A stretch of 64,000 nucleotides of DNA from Scandinavium sp036271055 (GCF_036271055.1 NZ_DATBBJ010000073.1:248001-312000); one strand, 5' to 3'. Positions 1-8,919 are shown, counted from the stretch's first letter. Made by a program: numbers and translations. The notes: generated by a model not told the origin, from the sequence alone.

Positions 1-759
1 CAATCAGCGACCCTGATGCAAACCGCCTCCAGCATGGAAGAGATTGCCGCCAGCACCAAAAATAATGCGGAAAACACCCGCCTGGCAAGCGACCGCGCCG
101 GGGATGCGACACTTTGCGCTCGCAAAGGCGGAGAGTTGATGGGGGATGTGGCGACGAATATGCAATCCATTACGGATTGTGCTCGTCAGATGACGGAGAT
201 TATTACGCTTATCGACGGCATTGCCTTCCAGACAAATATTCTGGCGCTGAATGCGGCGGTAGAAGCGGCACGGGCAGGCGATCACGGCAAAGGTTTTTCT
301 GTTGTAGCTGGTGAAGTGCGTAATCTGGCGCATCGTAGTGCTGAAGCCGCGAAGAATATCAAAACGCTTATCAGCGTCACCAGTGATAACGTTACGCAAG
401 GCGCGAATATTGTTGCTGAGGCCGAAAAAAATATGCAGGAAATTGTTTCCGGCTCTGGTTTATTAAGCAGTCTGATGGAGCAAATTTCCAGTTCCACACT
501 TCAACAGGAAAAAGGCATAGAGCAAATAACTCTGGCGTTATCTGAACTTGAAAAAGTGACGCAAAGTAATGTGGCGGTTGTGGAAGAACTGGCCGGATCT
601 TCAGATGTGTTAAAACATCAGGTGGTGGAATTGCAAACACGGACGCGCAATTTCCGTCTCGGGAATGAAGCACCGGCCGCCATCATGCCAGTGACTCCGC
701 CGAAACCTGCACCTGTTACGGCGACGGGCGGTGACCAGAACTACTGGCACTCGTTCTAA
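1..759 (+). CDS. Methyl-accepting chemotaxis protein, C-terminal part
   Basis: This is the 3' end of a chemoreceptor gene whose start lies off the left edge; the frame is open from base 1 and 252 codons remain. What is present is the cytoplasmic signalling hairpin that contacts CheA and CheW, with the conserved tip QTNILALNAAVEAARAG starting near visible residue 77, followed by the GFSVVAGEVRNLA strand. The protein ends in YWHSF, which fits the xWxxF C-terminal pentapeptide that tethers CheR and CheB in major receptors of the Tar/Tsr type. The ligand-binding domain is not in the window, so the attractant cannot be inferred. A terminator follows directly. Confidence 0.93.
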   Translation, partial: QSATLMQTASSMEEIAASTKNNAENTRLASDRAGDATLCARKGGELMGDVATNMQSITDCARQMTEIITLIDGIAFQTNILALNAAVEAARAGDHGKGFSVVAGEVRNLAHRSAEAAKNIKTLISVTSDNVTQGANIVAEAEKNMQEIVSGSGLLSSLMEQISSSTLQQEKGIEQITLALSELEKVTQSNVAVVEELAGSSDVLKHQVVELQTRTRNFRLGNEAPAAIMPVTPPKPAPVTATGGDQNYWHSF

Positions 760-778
760 ATCTCATCCTTCCTCGTGC

Positions 779-809
779 AATGGGTCTGCGAAAAGCAGGC
801 CCATTTTCA
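779..809 (+). terminator. Rho-independent terminator after chemoreceptor gene
   Basis: An 11-bp stem (AATGGGTCTGC / GCAGGCCCATT) with a GAAAA loop is followed by a T-rich stretch. It lies 20 bases after the stop codon. Confidence 0.85.
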
Positions 810-984
810 TTTTGTGACCCCCAGATTTCATCCTTGTTAACGATTTGCGCGTTGCACTGTCTCGCGTCCTGCCAGATAATTCTGCTTTCATGAACAAATT
901 CAGTGCGATGCCGGGACCGCGTTTTGCTTATTACCCTTGCGGGGCTAGACTTTATTGCACGAGCAAAAAATCAATGGAGGCGTT

Positions 985-1968
985 GTGGAAGCCATTAAGG
1001 GAGCTGATGTGAACGTACCTGATGCGGTTTTTGCCTGGATGCTGGACGGGAAAGGCGGGGTGATACCGCTGGACGATAAAAGGGTTATCGATAAAGACAA
1101 CCCATGCTGGCTGCATCTCAACTACACCCATCCTGAGAGCGCACAATGGCTGGCGACAACGCCGCTGTTGCCAAACAGTGTGCGTGATGCGCTGGCCGGT
1201 GACAGTCTGCGTCCGCGTGTCACGCGTATGGGCGACGGTACGTTGATTACACTGCGTTGTATCAACGGCAGCACCGACGAACGGCCCGACCAACTGGTCG
1301 CCATGCGCTTGTATATGGATGAACGCCTGATTGTGTCGACGCGTCAGCGTAAAGTACTGGCGCTGGACGACGTAGTAAAAGATCTGGAAGAGGGCACAGG
1401 CCCGACAGATTGCGGTGGCTGGCTGGTGGATGTGTGCGACGCGCTGACCGATCACGCCAGCGAATTCATTGAAGAGCTGCACGATAAAATTATCGATCTC
1501 GAAGATAATCTGCTCGATCAGCAAATTCCGCCTCGAGGTTTTCTGGCGCTGCTGCGCAAGCAATTGATTGTGATGCGCCGCTATATGGCGCCGCAGCGAG
1601 ATGTGTATGCGCGTTTGTCCAGTGAGCGTTTTCCGTGGATGAACGACGATCAGCGCCGCAGAATGCAGGACATCGCCGACCGACTCGGGCGTGGCCTGGA
1701 CGAAATCGACGCCTGTATCGCCCGTACGGGTGTAATGGCGGATGAAATCGCACAAGTGATGCAGGAATCACTGGCGCGCAGGACCTACACCATGTCGTTG
1801 ATGGCGATGGTGTTTCTGCCTAGTACATTTCTGACGGGACTGTTTGGCGTTAACCTTGGCGGGATCCCTGGTGGGGGCTGGCAGTTCGGCTTTTCGTTGT
1901 TTTGTATAGGATTAGTGGTGCTGATCGGGGGTGTTACATGGTGGTTGCATCGCAGTAAATGGTTGTAA
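985..1968 (+). CDS. zntB: Zinc transporter ZntB
   Basis: CorA-superfamily zinc transporter of the inner membrane, 327 residues, the same length as E. coli ZntB. The large N-terminal cytoplasmic domain is followed by two transmembrane helices in the last 65 or so residues. The loop signature after the first helix is G288-V-N290, the ZntB variant of the CorA GMN motif. I chose the GTG at 985 because GGAGG lies at 976-980 and the protein then begins VEAIKG, as in E. coli. An in-frame TTG ten codons upstream has no ribosome binding site and is unlikely. The gene sits alone between the chemoreceptor and fnrS. Confidence 0.95.
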   Translation: MEAIKGADVNVPDAVFAWMLDGKGGVIPLDDKRVIDKDNPCWLHLNYTHPESAQWLATTPLLPNSVRDALAGDSLRPRVTRMGDGTLITLRCINGSTDERPDQLVAMRLYMDERLIVSTRQRKVLALDDVVKDLEEGTGPTDCGGWLVDVCDALTDHASEFIEELHDKIIDLEDNLLDQQIPPRGFLALLRKQLIVMRRYMAPQRDVYARLSSERFPWMNDDQRRRMQDIADRLGRGLDEIDACIARTGVMADEIAQVMQESLARRTYTMSLMAMVFLPSTFLTGLFGVNLGGIPGGGWQFGFSLFCIGLVVLIGGVTWWLHRSKWL

Positions 1969-2014
1969 AAAATCACCTTTATACGCACTTATACGCCCAT
2001 AAATGCTGCTTAAA

Positions 2015-2028
2015 TTGAGCGAAGTCAA
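2015..2028 (+). promoter_or_regulatory. FNR-binding site of fnrS promoter
   Basis: TTGAG-N4-GTCAA is a near match to the FNR consensus TTGAT-N4-ATCAA. Its centre lies about 42 bases before the predicted fnrS start, the normal position for an FNR-activated class II promoter. A CAATAT hexamer at 2051-2056 is a plausible -10 element. Confidence 0.8.
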
Positions 2029-2063
2029 TAAACACGCTACCCATTCAGGGCAATATCTTTCTC

Positions 2064-2185
2064 GCAGGTGAATGCAACGTCAAGCGATGGGCGTTGCGCT
2101 CCATATTGTCTTACTTCCTTTTTTGAATTACTGCATAGCACACTTGATTCGTACAATGCCGACTTAGATAAGTCGGCTTTTTTTT
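2064..2185 (+). ncRNA. fnrS: FnrS small regulatory RNA
   Basis: The sequence from GCAGGTGAATGCAACG through the terminal hairpin GCCGACTTAGATAAGTCGGC plus eight T residues matches E. coli FnrS closely in body and length (about 122 nt). FnrS is an Hfq-dependent sRNA made under anaerobiosis that represses mRNAs of aerobic-metabolism enzymes such as sodB and cydDC. Position next to zntB is also the E. coli arrangement. The hairpin shows compensatory differences from my memory of the E. coli version, which supports a functional terminator. Ends are predicted from similarity, not mapped. Confidence 0.93.
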
Positions 2186-2241
2186 GCCTCTCACTCCAGA
2201 ACCACTACCCTTAAAGGACACCCAAAGAACCGGAGGCAAAA

Positions 2242-2376
2242 ATGACGTGGCGACTCAGCGACCTACCTACCGATCCCGTTCCCGTGCCTGACCCTATCCC
2301 ACGGCCACAACCGATACCCGACCCGCCGCTCGACCCTGACCCGCATCCAATTATCGATCCGCCGCCGTTTGGCTGA
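2242..2376 (+). CDS. Proline-rich small protein, 44 residues
   Basis: A short ORF with a strong ribosome binding site (CGGAGG six bases before the ATG). The product begins MTWRLSDLPTD and then runs as alternating X-Pro dipeptides (VPVPDPIPRPQPIPD); 17 of 44 residues are proline, with a PPP triplet just before the C-terminal FG. No signal peptide or membrane segment is seen. It lies between fnrS and the terminator of ttcA, where E. coli has dbpA. I do not recognise a characterised family. The regular XP pattern and the strong Shine-Dalgarno make translation likely, but the function is unknown. Confidence 0.6.
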   Translation: MTWRLSDLPTDPVPVPDPIPRPQPIPDPPLDPDPHPIIDPPPFG

Positions 2377-2385
2377 GCAACAGGC

Positions 2386-2411
2386 GTAAAAAAGCCCTCA
2401 CTGAGAGGGCT
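2386..2411 (-). terminator. Terminator of ttcA
   Basis: On the minus strand, AGCCCTC-TCAG-TGAGGGCT is followed by six T residues, 20 bases after the ttcA stop. It also ends just beyond the proline-rich ORF on the other strand, where it has no T tract. Confidence 0.8.
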
Positions 2412-2430
2412 GATTCATGCACGTTGGTGC

Positions 2431-3366
2431 TTATTTGATTTCGACGATATCAAGGCGATTGGTCATGATATCCGTGTCTTCATCTTCTGGCTGCCAGCCA
2501 GCGGGCTGGAGTGGGATCTCTTCACGGTCAAACGCCAGGTCACCGCCGTTGACCACTGCTGCACCGTGTTTCAGACCTTTAAAGTCGAACATTTCGGTAT
2601 CGCACAGGTGAGAAGGCACCACATTTTGCATCGCGCTGAACATGGTTTCAATCCGGCCTGGATAGCGTTTATCCCAGTCGCGCAGCATATCGCCGATCAC
2701 CTGGCGTTGCAGGTTTGGCTGAGAACCGCACAGGTTGCATGGAATGATCGGGTAGGCTTTTGCCTGCGCAAAACGTTCGATGTCTTTCTCGCGGCAATAA
2801 GCCAGCGGGCGAATAACAATGTGCTTTCCGTCGTCGCTCATCAGCTTCGGCGGCATCCCTTTCATTTTCCCGCCGTAGAACATATTCAGGAACAGGGTTT
2901 GCAGGATATCGTCGCGGTGATGGCCGAGGGCAATTTTCGTCGCACCCAATTCGGTCGCAGTGCGGTACAAAATGCCGCGACGCAGACGAGAGCAAAGAGA
3001 GCAGGTCGTTTTGCCTTCCGGGATCTTCTCTTTCACGATGCCGTAGGTGTTCTCTTCGACAATTTTATACTCAACGCCAACTGTCTCGAGATAAGCCGGA
3101 AGAATATGCTCCGGGAAACCCGGCTGTTTCTGATCGAGGTTAACGGCGATCAGGCTGAAATTGACCGGCGCGCTCTGTTGGAGATTGCGTAAAATTTCCA
3201 GCATCGTGTAACTGTCTTTGCCACCCGACAGGCACACCATGATGCGGTCGCCTTCTTCAATCATGTTGTAGTCGGCAATGGCTTCGCCCACGTTACGACG
3301 CAGACGTTTTTGCAATTTGTTCAGGTTGTACTGATCTTTCTTACTAGCTTCTTGATTTTGCGACAT
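2431..3366 (-). CDS. ttcA: tRNA 2-thiocytidine biosynthesis protein TtcA
   Basis: ATP-dependent sulfurtransferase that makes 2-thiocytidine at position 32 of several tRNAs, 311 residues. The PP-loop SGGKDS lies at residues 47-52, and two CxxC pairs (C122/C125 and C210/C213) are the candidate iron-sulfur and sulfur-transfer cysteines of the family. The start MSQNQE gives the expected family length. In E. coli K-12 this gene is the integration site of the Rac prophage; here the gene is intact and no prophage is present between it and ompN. Confidence 0.96.
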   Translation of the reverse strand: MSQNQEASKKDQYNLNKLQKRLRRNVGEAIADYNMIEEGDRIMVCLSGGKDSYTMLEILRNLQQSAPVNFSLIAVNLDQKQPGFPEHILPAYLETVGVEYKIVEENTYGIVKEKIPEGKTTCSLCSRLRRGILYRTATELGATKIALGHHRDDILQTLFLNMFYGGKMKGMPPKLMSDDGKHIVIRPLAYCREKDIERFAQAKAYPIIPCNLCGSQPNLQRQVIGDMLRDWDKRYPGRIETMFSAMQNVVPSHLCDTEMFDFKGLKHGAAVVNGGDLAFDREEIPLQPAGWQPEDEDTDIMTNRLDIVEIK

Positions 3367-3542
3367 TTAATGATGGCTCTGGTCGTAGGTAAATGGCAGC
3401 CAGCGTCAGGAGCACTGACGAACATCGGGGTTCATGATGGAGTGTAGCAATAATCTGCGGCTGCCCTTCGATAGTCTGGCGTGTATGGTACGGATTACAG
3501 CGCCGAATGCCAGCGTGATTTCTGTCGCAATGCATTTCCTCG

Positions 3543-3704
3543 TCAGTTTTTTGTTTTTTCGCTGAGCGGCATCATCAATTCTTTCAGCAACGCATAACGC
3601 TGCGCGGGTGTCAGATAGAAGGCACCGAGGTGATGGGTATCTGCGGGTTCTTTCAACCATGTGGCTTTGAGGTTACGTAACCATGTGTGGACACTGTTCA
3701 TCAT
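3543..3704 (-). CDS. Small hypothetical protein, 53 residues
   Basis: A short ORF preceded by AGGAG five bases before the first of two adjacent ATG codons; the second ATG (3701) has eight-base spacing and may be the true start. The product begins MMNSVHTWLRNLKATW and contains YLTPAQRYALLKELMMP, an amphipathic helix-like stretch, and ends in a lysine-rich tail. There is no signal peptide. It fills the gap between ttcA and ompN, where E. coli has the Rac prophage and uspF. I do not recognise it. The good ribosome binding site and compact amphipathic sequence make it a credible small gene, but codon evidence is limited at this size. Confidence 0.5.
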   Translation of the reverse strand: MMNSVHTWLRNLKATWLKEPADTHHLGAFYLTPAQRYALLKELMMPLSEKTKN

Positions 3705-3831
3705 TTCATCTCCTGTTGTTGATGAAATCAGTGTGGAACAGTAAAAGCGGAAGAAAAACGGATGGTATTAAAAATAGTCTTCAGGGTTTACGAAAATAAC
3801 ACTGCAGGCTTTTGAGAGGCTAATACAATAT

Positions 3832-3859
3832 AAAAAACCCGCCGATGAAAGCGGGTTTT
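3832..3859 (-). terminator. Terminator of ompN
   Basis: On the minus strand AACCCGC-TTTCATCG-GCGGGTT is followed by a run of T residues. It begins about 20 bases after the porin stop codon. Confidence 0.85.
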
Positions 3860-3879
3860 CACAACAGACTTCGCCGGAA

Positions 3880-5037
3880 TTAGAACTGGTAAACCAGACC
3901 TAAAGCCACAACGTCATCGGTGCTGATGCCGTTCGCTTTGTAGAAGTCGTCGTCGTTATCCAGCAGGTTGATTTTATAATCAACGTAGGTGGACATGTTT
4001 TTGTTGAAGTAATAGGTCGCGCCAACGTCAACGTATTTAACCAGATCTTTGTCGTCGCCGTAGGAAGAGTTCAGGCCCTTACCTTTAGACTGCAGGTAGG
4101 AAACCGCCGGACGCAGACCGAAATCAAACTGGTACTGAGCGGTGATTTCAAAGTTCTGCGTTTTGTTCGCGATACCGCCATCTTCATCAGCGTGACCAGA
4201 AATGGAGTCGCCCTGCTTACCGTAAGAGGTCATGTTGCGGGTTTCAGAGTACATGGTCGCGAGGTAAATATTATTCGCGTCATATTTCAGACCCGCAGTC
4301 CACGCATCCGCTTTGTCGCCGCCAGCATCCATGGAGTTACCACGACCGAAGTTAACCTGGTCGTTGGTACGGTCAGACGTGGTATACGCCGCGCCGGCGC
4401 TGAAGCCCTGACCGATATCATAAGTGGTGGAAATACCAAAGCCGTCGCCGTTCGCGTTACGATAGCTACGATCGCCGTTGTTGGTGCCTTCGCCAGAACC
4501 TGGGTTTTCGTTTTTACCCTGGTACTGCAGGGCGAAGTTCAGGCCATCAACCAGACCGAAGAAATCGTTGTTACGGTAGGTTGCCACGCCATTAGCGCGG
4601 TTGGTCATGTAGTTGTCAGACTTGGAATAAGAGTCGCCACCAAACTCAGGCAGCATATCGGTCCAGCCTTCAATGTCATACAGCACGCCGTAGTTACGAC
4701 CATAGTCGAATGAGCCGTAGTCACCGAATTTCAGGCCAGCAAACGCCAGACGGGTCCATGCCTGATCGCTTGAACCTTCGGTATTGTTCGCCTGAACGTT
4801 ATATTCCCACTGGCCGTAGCCGGTCAGCTGGTCGTTGATTTGGGTTTCACCCTTGAAGCCCATACGAACATAGGTCTGATCGCCATCAACGTTTTTGTCG
4901 TCAGAGAAGTAGTGCAGGCCGTCGACTTTGCCGTACAGATCCAGTTTGTTGCCATCTTTGTTATAAATTTCTGCCGCGTGAACAGCACCCGCGCTTAATA
5001 ACGCAGGAATAACCAGTGCCAGTACTTTTCTTTTCAT
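3880..5037 (-). CDS. ompN: Outer membrane porin OmpN
   Basis: Trimeric general porin of the OmpC/OmpF family, 385 residues with a signal peptide ending near residue 21 (VHA-AEIYNKDGNK). The constriction-loop motif PEFGGDS is present, and the protein ends in QF, the terminal aromatic needed for outer-membrane insertion. Family membership is certain. The OmpN assignment (OmpK37 in Klebsiella) rests on position directly beside nifJ, as in E. coli, and on overall resemblance. Compared with E. coli OmpN (377 residues) the extra length falls in the external loops. In E. coli OmpN is poorly expressed. Confidence 0.92.
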   Translation of the reverse strand: MKRKVLALVIPALLSAGAVHAAEIYNKDGNKLDLYGKVDGLHYFSDDKNVDGDQTYVRMGFKGETQINDQLTGYGQWEYNVQANNTEGSSDQAWTRLAFAGLKFGDYGSFDYGRNYGVLYDIEGWTDMLPEFGGDSYSKSDNYMTNRANGVATYRNNDFFGLVDGLNFALQYQGKNENPGSGEGTNNGDRSYRNANGDGFGISTTYDIGQGFSAGAAYTTSDRTNDQVNFGRGNSMDAGGDKADAWTAGLKYDANNIYLATMYSETRNMTSYGKQGDSISGHADEDGGIANKTQNFEITAQYQFDFGLRPAVSYLQSKGKGLNSSYGDDKDLVKYVDVGATYYFNKNMSTYVDYKINLLDNDDDFYKANGISTDDVVALGLVYQF

Positions 5038-5394
5038 TTTAATAATCCTTTAAGCTGTTTTTATACTTTGCCTTCCTTAAGGGAAGTCTGGTCATGCTAA
5101 TGTAGAGATATCTAAATAAGGTAAACCTGAATTGTTACGATATAAGTAAAATTCACATTAAATGATTCAGCAGAAATATGTATTGATGGGTTGAATATTT
5201 GAGCTTGAGGTATTTGTCTGGGTGATTGTTTAATCAAGCAAATCACTGTGTATTTCCCAGCGGAAGTCGTGATTTGTGAGGCAGATCGATATTATTTTGT
5301 TTTTAGTGTGCTGTCTAAATTTATTAGTCTGCCATATAACAAGCCCGAACCATTGTCCGGGCTTGTGGGTTACGTTTTGGTTTGAACCGTGACG
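5038..5394. other. Intergenic region between ompN and nifJ; degenerate micC locus
   Basis: This 357-base AT-rich gap holds the promoter side of ompN and the 3' side of nifJ. In E. coli it encodes the sRNA MicC, running opposite to ompN. Here only the MicC 3' region is recognisable (CATATAA at 5333-5339, then the AAGCCCGAAC...GTCCGGGCTT hairpin). The T tract is missing and I find no match to the MicC seed that pairs with ompC. No ORF is supported. The comparison uses the E. coli MicC sequence from memory. Confidence 0.5.
5341..5364 (-). terminator. Stem-loop downstream of nifJ
   Basis: AAGCCCG / CGGGCTT pair around a short loop. On the minus strand it lies about 30 bases after the nifJ stop and is followed by a weak TTATAT tract, so it may end nifJ transcripts. 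It is the position of the MicC terminator in E. coli. Confidence 0.5.
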
Positions 5395-8300
5395 TTAATC
5401 GCTGGCTGATTTTTCTGCTTTACCGGCCATTTGCGCGAGGAAATCATACCGTTTTTGCAAGTCGGCGGCGGCATCCTTCCATAATTGCTCGGCAACTTCT
5501 GGCTGTTGCGCATTCAGGCGACGGAAACGCTGTTCCTTCATCAACGTGTCGGCAAGGGCGTCTGATGGTGGACGTGAATCCAGCGCCAGAGGCAGTTTAC
5601 CTTCATCGGTACGTCGCGGATCAAAGCGATACAGTGGCCAGAAGCCGGTGGCGGTGAGTTGGCGCATCTGATCGTGGCTCAATGCCAAATCGTAACCATG
5701 TTCTTCACACGGACTGTACGCAATGATTAGCGACGGGCCTGGATAAGCCTCGGCTTCCTGTATGGCTTTCACCGTCTGGTTGAGCTGTGCGCCAAGGGAA
5801 ATCTGCGCGACATAAACATGACCATACATCATCATGCTCACGCCCAAATCTTTGCGAGATTTCCGTTTGCCGTGCTCACCAAATTTAGTGACGGCGCCAA
5901 GCGGTGTCGCTTTCGATGCCTGACCACCGGTATTGGAATAACACTGCGTATCGAGTACCAGAATATTGACGTTTTCGGTCAGACTCAGAACATGGTCGAG
6001 GCCACCAAAACCGATATCGTAAGCCCAACCGTCACCGCCAATCAGCCAGATCGATTTCTCAACCAGCGCGTCGGCGTCGGTTAACAGTTCTTCTGCACCT
6101 TCAACGCCCTGCAAATGCTGGCGTAAAGACGCGACCTGTTCACGGCGTTCCTCTGGTGTCGCTTCTGCGTGCAGCGCATCGCGAAGTTCGGCGGGTAGCT
6201 TGTCGGCGAACGTCTCCAGAAGGCGCATCACGCGTTGGCGATGTTGATCGACGGATAAACGGAAGCCAAGGCCAAACTCAGCGTTATCTTCAAACAACGA
6301 GTTCGCCCACGCCGGACCACGACCGTTGATGTCGGTGGTGTAAGGCGTAGAGGGCAGGTTGCCGCCGTAAATAGACGAACACCCGGTGGCGTTGGCGATC
6401 ATCATTCGGTCGCCATACAGTTGCGTCAGCAGCTTAATGTACGGCGTTTCACCGCAGCCGGAGCAGGCACCCGAATATTCAAACAGCGGGGTGATAAGCT
6501 GCGAAGTACGAATGTCGATACGTTCCAGTTTGCTGCGATCAATTTCCGGTAAATCGAGGAAGAAGTCGTAATTCACTTTCTCTTCTTCGACGTGTTCCAG
6601 GCGTGACATCATATTGATGGCTTTAATGTTTGGATCCTGGCGGTCTTTCGCCGGGCAAACTTCTACGCAAAGATTACAGCCGGTGCAGTCTTCCGGTGCG
6701 ACCTGTAACACGTATTTCTGACCACGCATATCGCGGGATTTTACGTCCAGCGAATGCAGGCTAGCGGGCGCGTTTTCCATCTCTTCCGGCGACACCACTT
6801 TGGCGCGGATAGCCGAGTGAGGGCAGGCCGCCACGCAGTGATTGCATTGGGTGCAGAGATCTTCTTTCCAGATAGGGATTTCTTCGGCGATATTGCGCTT
6901 TTCCCAGCGCGTGGTGCCGACAGGCCAGGTGCCGTCTGGTGGCAGCGCAGAAACCGGTAATGCATCGCCGAGCCCGGCCAGCATCGCGGCGGTGACGGTT
7001 TTGACAAAATCAGGTGCCGCGTCGGACACCACCGGAGGGCGATTCGGGCTGCTTTCATCAACCGCTTGCAACGGCACTTCAGACAGCAACTCACGCGCCA
7101 TTGCTAATGCCTGCCAGTTTCGCTCCACCAGTTCCTGGCCTTTGCTGCTGTAGCTTTTCGCAATCGCCCCTTGCAGCTCAACCAGTGCGGTATCGCCCGG
7201 CAATATTTGGGTCAACTGGAAGAAGGCCATTTGCATCACGGTGTTGATACGTGCCGCCAGGCCGCATTCGCGGGCAATTTTCGCGGCATTAACAATAAAG
7301 AAGCGAGCCCGTTTCTGATTGAGCACTGCCTGAACTTCCTGCGGCAGACGCGACCACACTTCTTCAGGGCTGTACGGCGTATTAAGCAAGAAAATGCCGC
7401 CGGGTTTCAGGCGTTCGACCATCTGATACTTATCGACGAACTGCAGCTGATGACAGCCGACAAAATCAGCCTGCGACACTAAATAGGCAGATCGCACCGG
7501 TTGTTCCGAGACGCGCAAGTGCGAAACCGTCAACCCACCGGCCTTTTTCGAGTCATAGACGAAGTATCCCTGGGCATACCATGGCGTCGAATTACCGATA
7601 ATTTTAATGTTGTTTTTGGTGGCAGAGACGCTGCCGTCGCTACCCAGCCCATAAAACAGCGCTTCCAGTTTGGCGGTGGAAGGCAGGGTGTTTTCCGGCA
7701 GTGGCAGGGATAAATTAGTCACGTCGTCGTAAATACCGACGGTGAAGCGTGGTTTTGGTTTAGCGGCGCTCAGTTCATTGAAAACCGCCAGCACACAATC
7801 AGGGCCAAACTCCTTCGATGACAAACCATAGCGCCCGCCAATCACTCGCGGCAGCGTCTCACGTTCGCCACAATTGAAGGCTTCCGCCAGGGCGCTCATC
7901 ACATCGAGATAGAGCGGTTCCGCATGTGCGCCGGGCTCTTTGGTGCGATCCAGCACGGCGAGCGTTTTTACGCTGTCCGGAATTTCTGCCAGCAGGTGTT
8001 TGGCGGAGAACGGGCGATACAGGCGCACTTTAAGCACGCCCACTTTTTCGCCGCGAGTCAGCAGTTCATCAACCACTTCTTCACAGGTGCCGATGGCAGA
8101 CCCCATCAGCACGATAACGCGTTCAGCCTGAGGATGCCCGTAATACTCGAACGGTTTGTACTGACGCCCCGTGGCGCTGGCGAAATCGTCCATCGCCTGT
8201 TGCACGTGATCGTAAACCGCGTCATACCAGGGGTTTGTGGCTTCACGTGACTGGAAATAGGTGTCCGGGTTTGCGGAAGTACCGCGAATCACCGGGTGTT

Positions 8301-8919
8301 CCGGGTTCAGCGCACGGCTTCGGTGCGCGTCAATTTCCGCCTGCGGCAGCAGAGAGCGGATCGTGTCATCCGAGATCGGAACGATTTTGTTAATTTCATG
8401 CGAGGTGCGGAAACCATCAAAGAAATGAATGAACGGCACCCGACTTTTGAGGGTCGCGATATGCGAAATCAGCGCGAAATCCTGTGCTTCCTGTACGTTA
8501 GCCGCGCTGAGCATCGCACAGCCAGTCTGGCGCACGGCCATCACATCGGAATGATCGCCAAAAATCGATAGCGCGTGTGTCGCAACGGTACGCGCGGCGA
8601 CATGCAACACAAACGGCGTCAGTTGACCGGCCAGCTTGTACAGCGTGGGGATCATCAGAAGCAATCCCTGCGAAGAGGTAAACGACGTGGAAAGGGCACC
8701 GGTTTGCAATGCGCCGTGAACCGCCGCAATCGCTCCCGCTTCCGACTGCATTTCCACCACCCGAGGCACATCACCCCATACATTTCTTAGCCCGTTGCCT
8801 GCCCAGGCATCGGCTTGCTCAGCCATCGTTGAGCTTGGGGTGATCGGGTAGATGGCGATAACTTCACTGGTACGAAACGCCACCGAGGCGCACGCGCCAT
8901 TACCGTCAGTAGTAATCAT
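5395..8919 (-). CDS. nifJ: Pyruvate:flavodoxin oxidoreductase
   Basis: Large single-chain pyruvate:ferredoxin/flavodoxin oxidoreductase (YdbK), 1174 residues. It converts pyruvate and CoA to acetyl-CoA, CO2 and reduced flavodoxin using thiamine diphosphate. The N-terminal domain carries YPITPSSTMAE; two ferredoxin-like motifs follow near residues 680-760 (CTQCNHCVAACPH and CTGCNLCVEVCPAK); the C-terminal thiamine diphosphate domain includes GACSGCGETPY and GDGWAYDIGFGG. All clusters and motifs are intact. There is no nif cluster around it, so a housekeeping role under low redox or oxidative stress, as for E. coli YdbK, is more likely than nitrogen fixation. Confidence 0.96.
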   Translation of the reverse strand: MITTDGNGACASVAFRTSEVIAIYPITPSSTMAEQADAWAGNGLRNVWGDVPRVVEMQSEAGAIAAVHGALQTGALSTSFTSSQGLLLMIPTLYKLAGQLTPFVLHVAARTVATHALSIFGDHSDVMAVRQTGCAMLSAANVQEAQDFALISHIATLKSRVPFIHFFDGFRTSHEINKIVPISDDTIRSLLPQAEIDAHRSRALNPEHPVIRGTSANPDTYFQSREATNPWYDAVYDHVQQAMDDFASATGRQYKPFEYYGHPQAERVIVLMGSAIGTCEEVVDELLTRGEKVGVLKVRLYRPFSAKHLLAEIPDSVKTLAVLDRTKEPGAHAEPLYLDVMSALAEAFNCGERETLPRVIGGRYGLSSKEFGPDCVLAVFNELSAAKPKPRFTVGIYDDVTNLSLPLPENTLPSTAKLEALFYGLGSDGSVSATKNNIKIIGNSTPWYAQGYFVYDSKKAGGLTVSHLRVSEQPVRSAYLVSQADFVGCHQLQFVDKYQMVERLKPGGIFLLNTPYSPEEVWSRLPQEVQAVLNQKRARFFIVNAAKIARECGLAARINTVMQMAFFQLTQILPGDTALVELQGAIAKSYSSKGQELVERNWQALAMARELLSEVPLQAVDESSPNRPPVVSDAAPDFVKTVTAAMLAGLGDALPVSALPPDGTWPVGTTRWEKRNIAEEIPIWKEDLCTQCNHCVAACPHSAIRAKVVSPEEMENAPASLHSLDVKSRDMRGQKYVLQVAPEDCTGCNLCVEVCPAKDRQDPNIKAINMMSRLEHVEEEKVNYDFFLDLPEIDRSKLERIDIRTSQLITPLFEYSGACSGCGETPYIKLLTQLYGDRMMIANATGCSSIYGGNLPSTPYTTDINGRGPAWANSLFEDNAEFGLGFRLSVDQHRQRVMRLLETFADKLPAELRDALHAEATPEERREQVASLRQHLQGVEGAEELLTDADALVEKSIWLIGGDGWAYDIGFGGLDHVLSLTENVNILVLDTQCYSNTGGQASKATPLGAVTKFGEHGKRKSRKDLGVSMMMYGHVYVAQISLGAQLNQTVKAIQEAEAYPGPSLIIAYSPCEEHGYDLALSHDQMRQLTATGFWPLYRFDPRRTDEGKLPLALDSRPPSDALADTLMKEQRFRRLNAQQPEVAEQLWKDAAADLQKRYDFLAQMAGKAEKSASD

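Noticed and set aside
4..399. Minus-strand ORF over the chemoreceptor gene
   Set aside because: Antisense shadow of a clear signalling domain.
3406..3660. 84-residue minus-strand ORF in the ttcA-ompN gap
   Set aside because: It overlaps the better-supported 53-residue ORF in another frame and has no ribosome binding site.
5230..5364. Functional micC gene
   Set aside because: Only the terminal hairpin resembles MicC; seed and T tract were not found.
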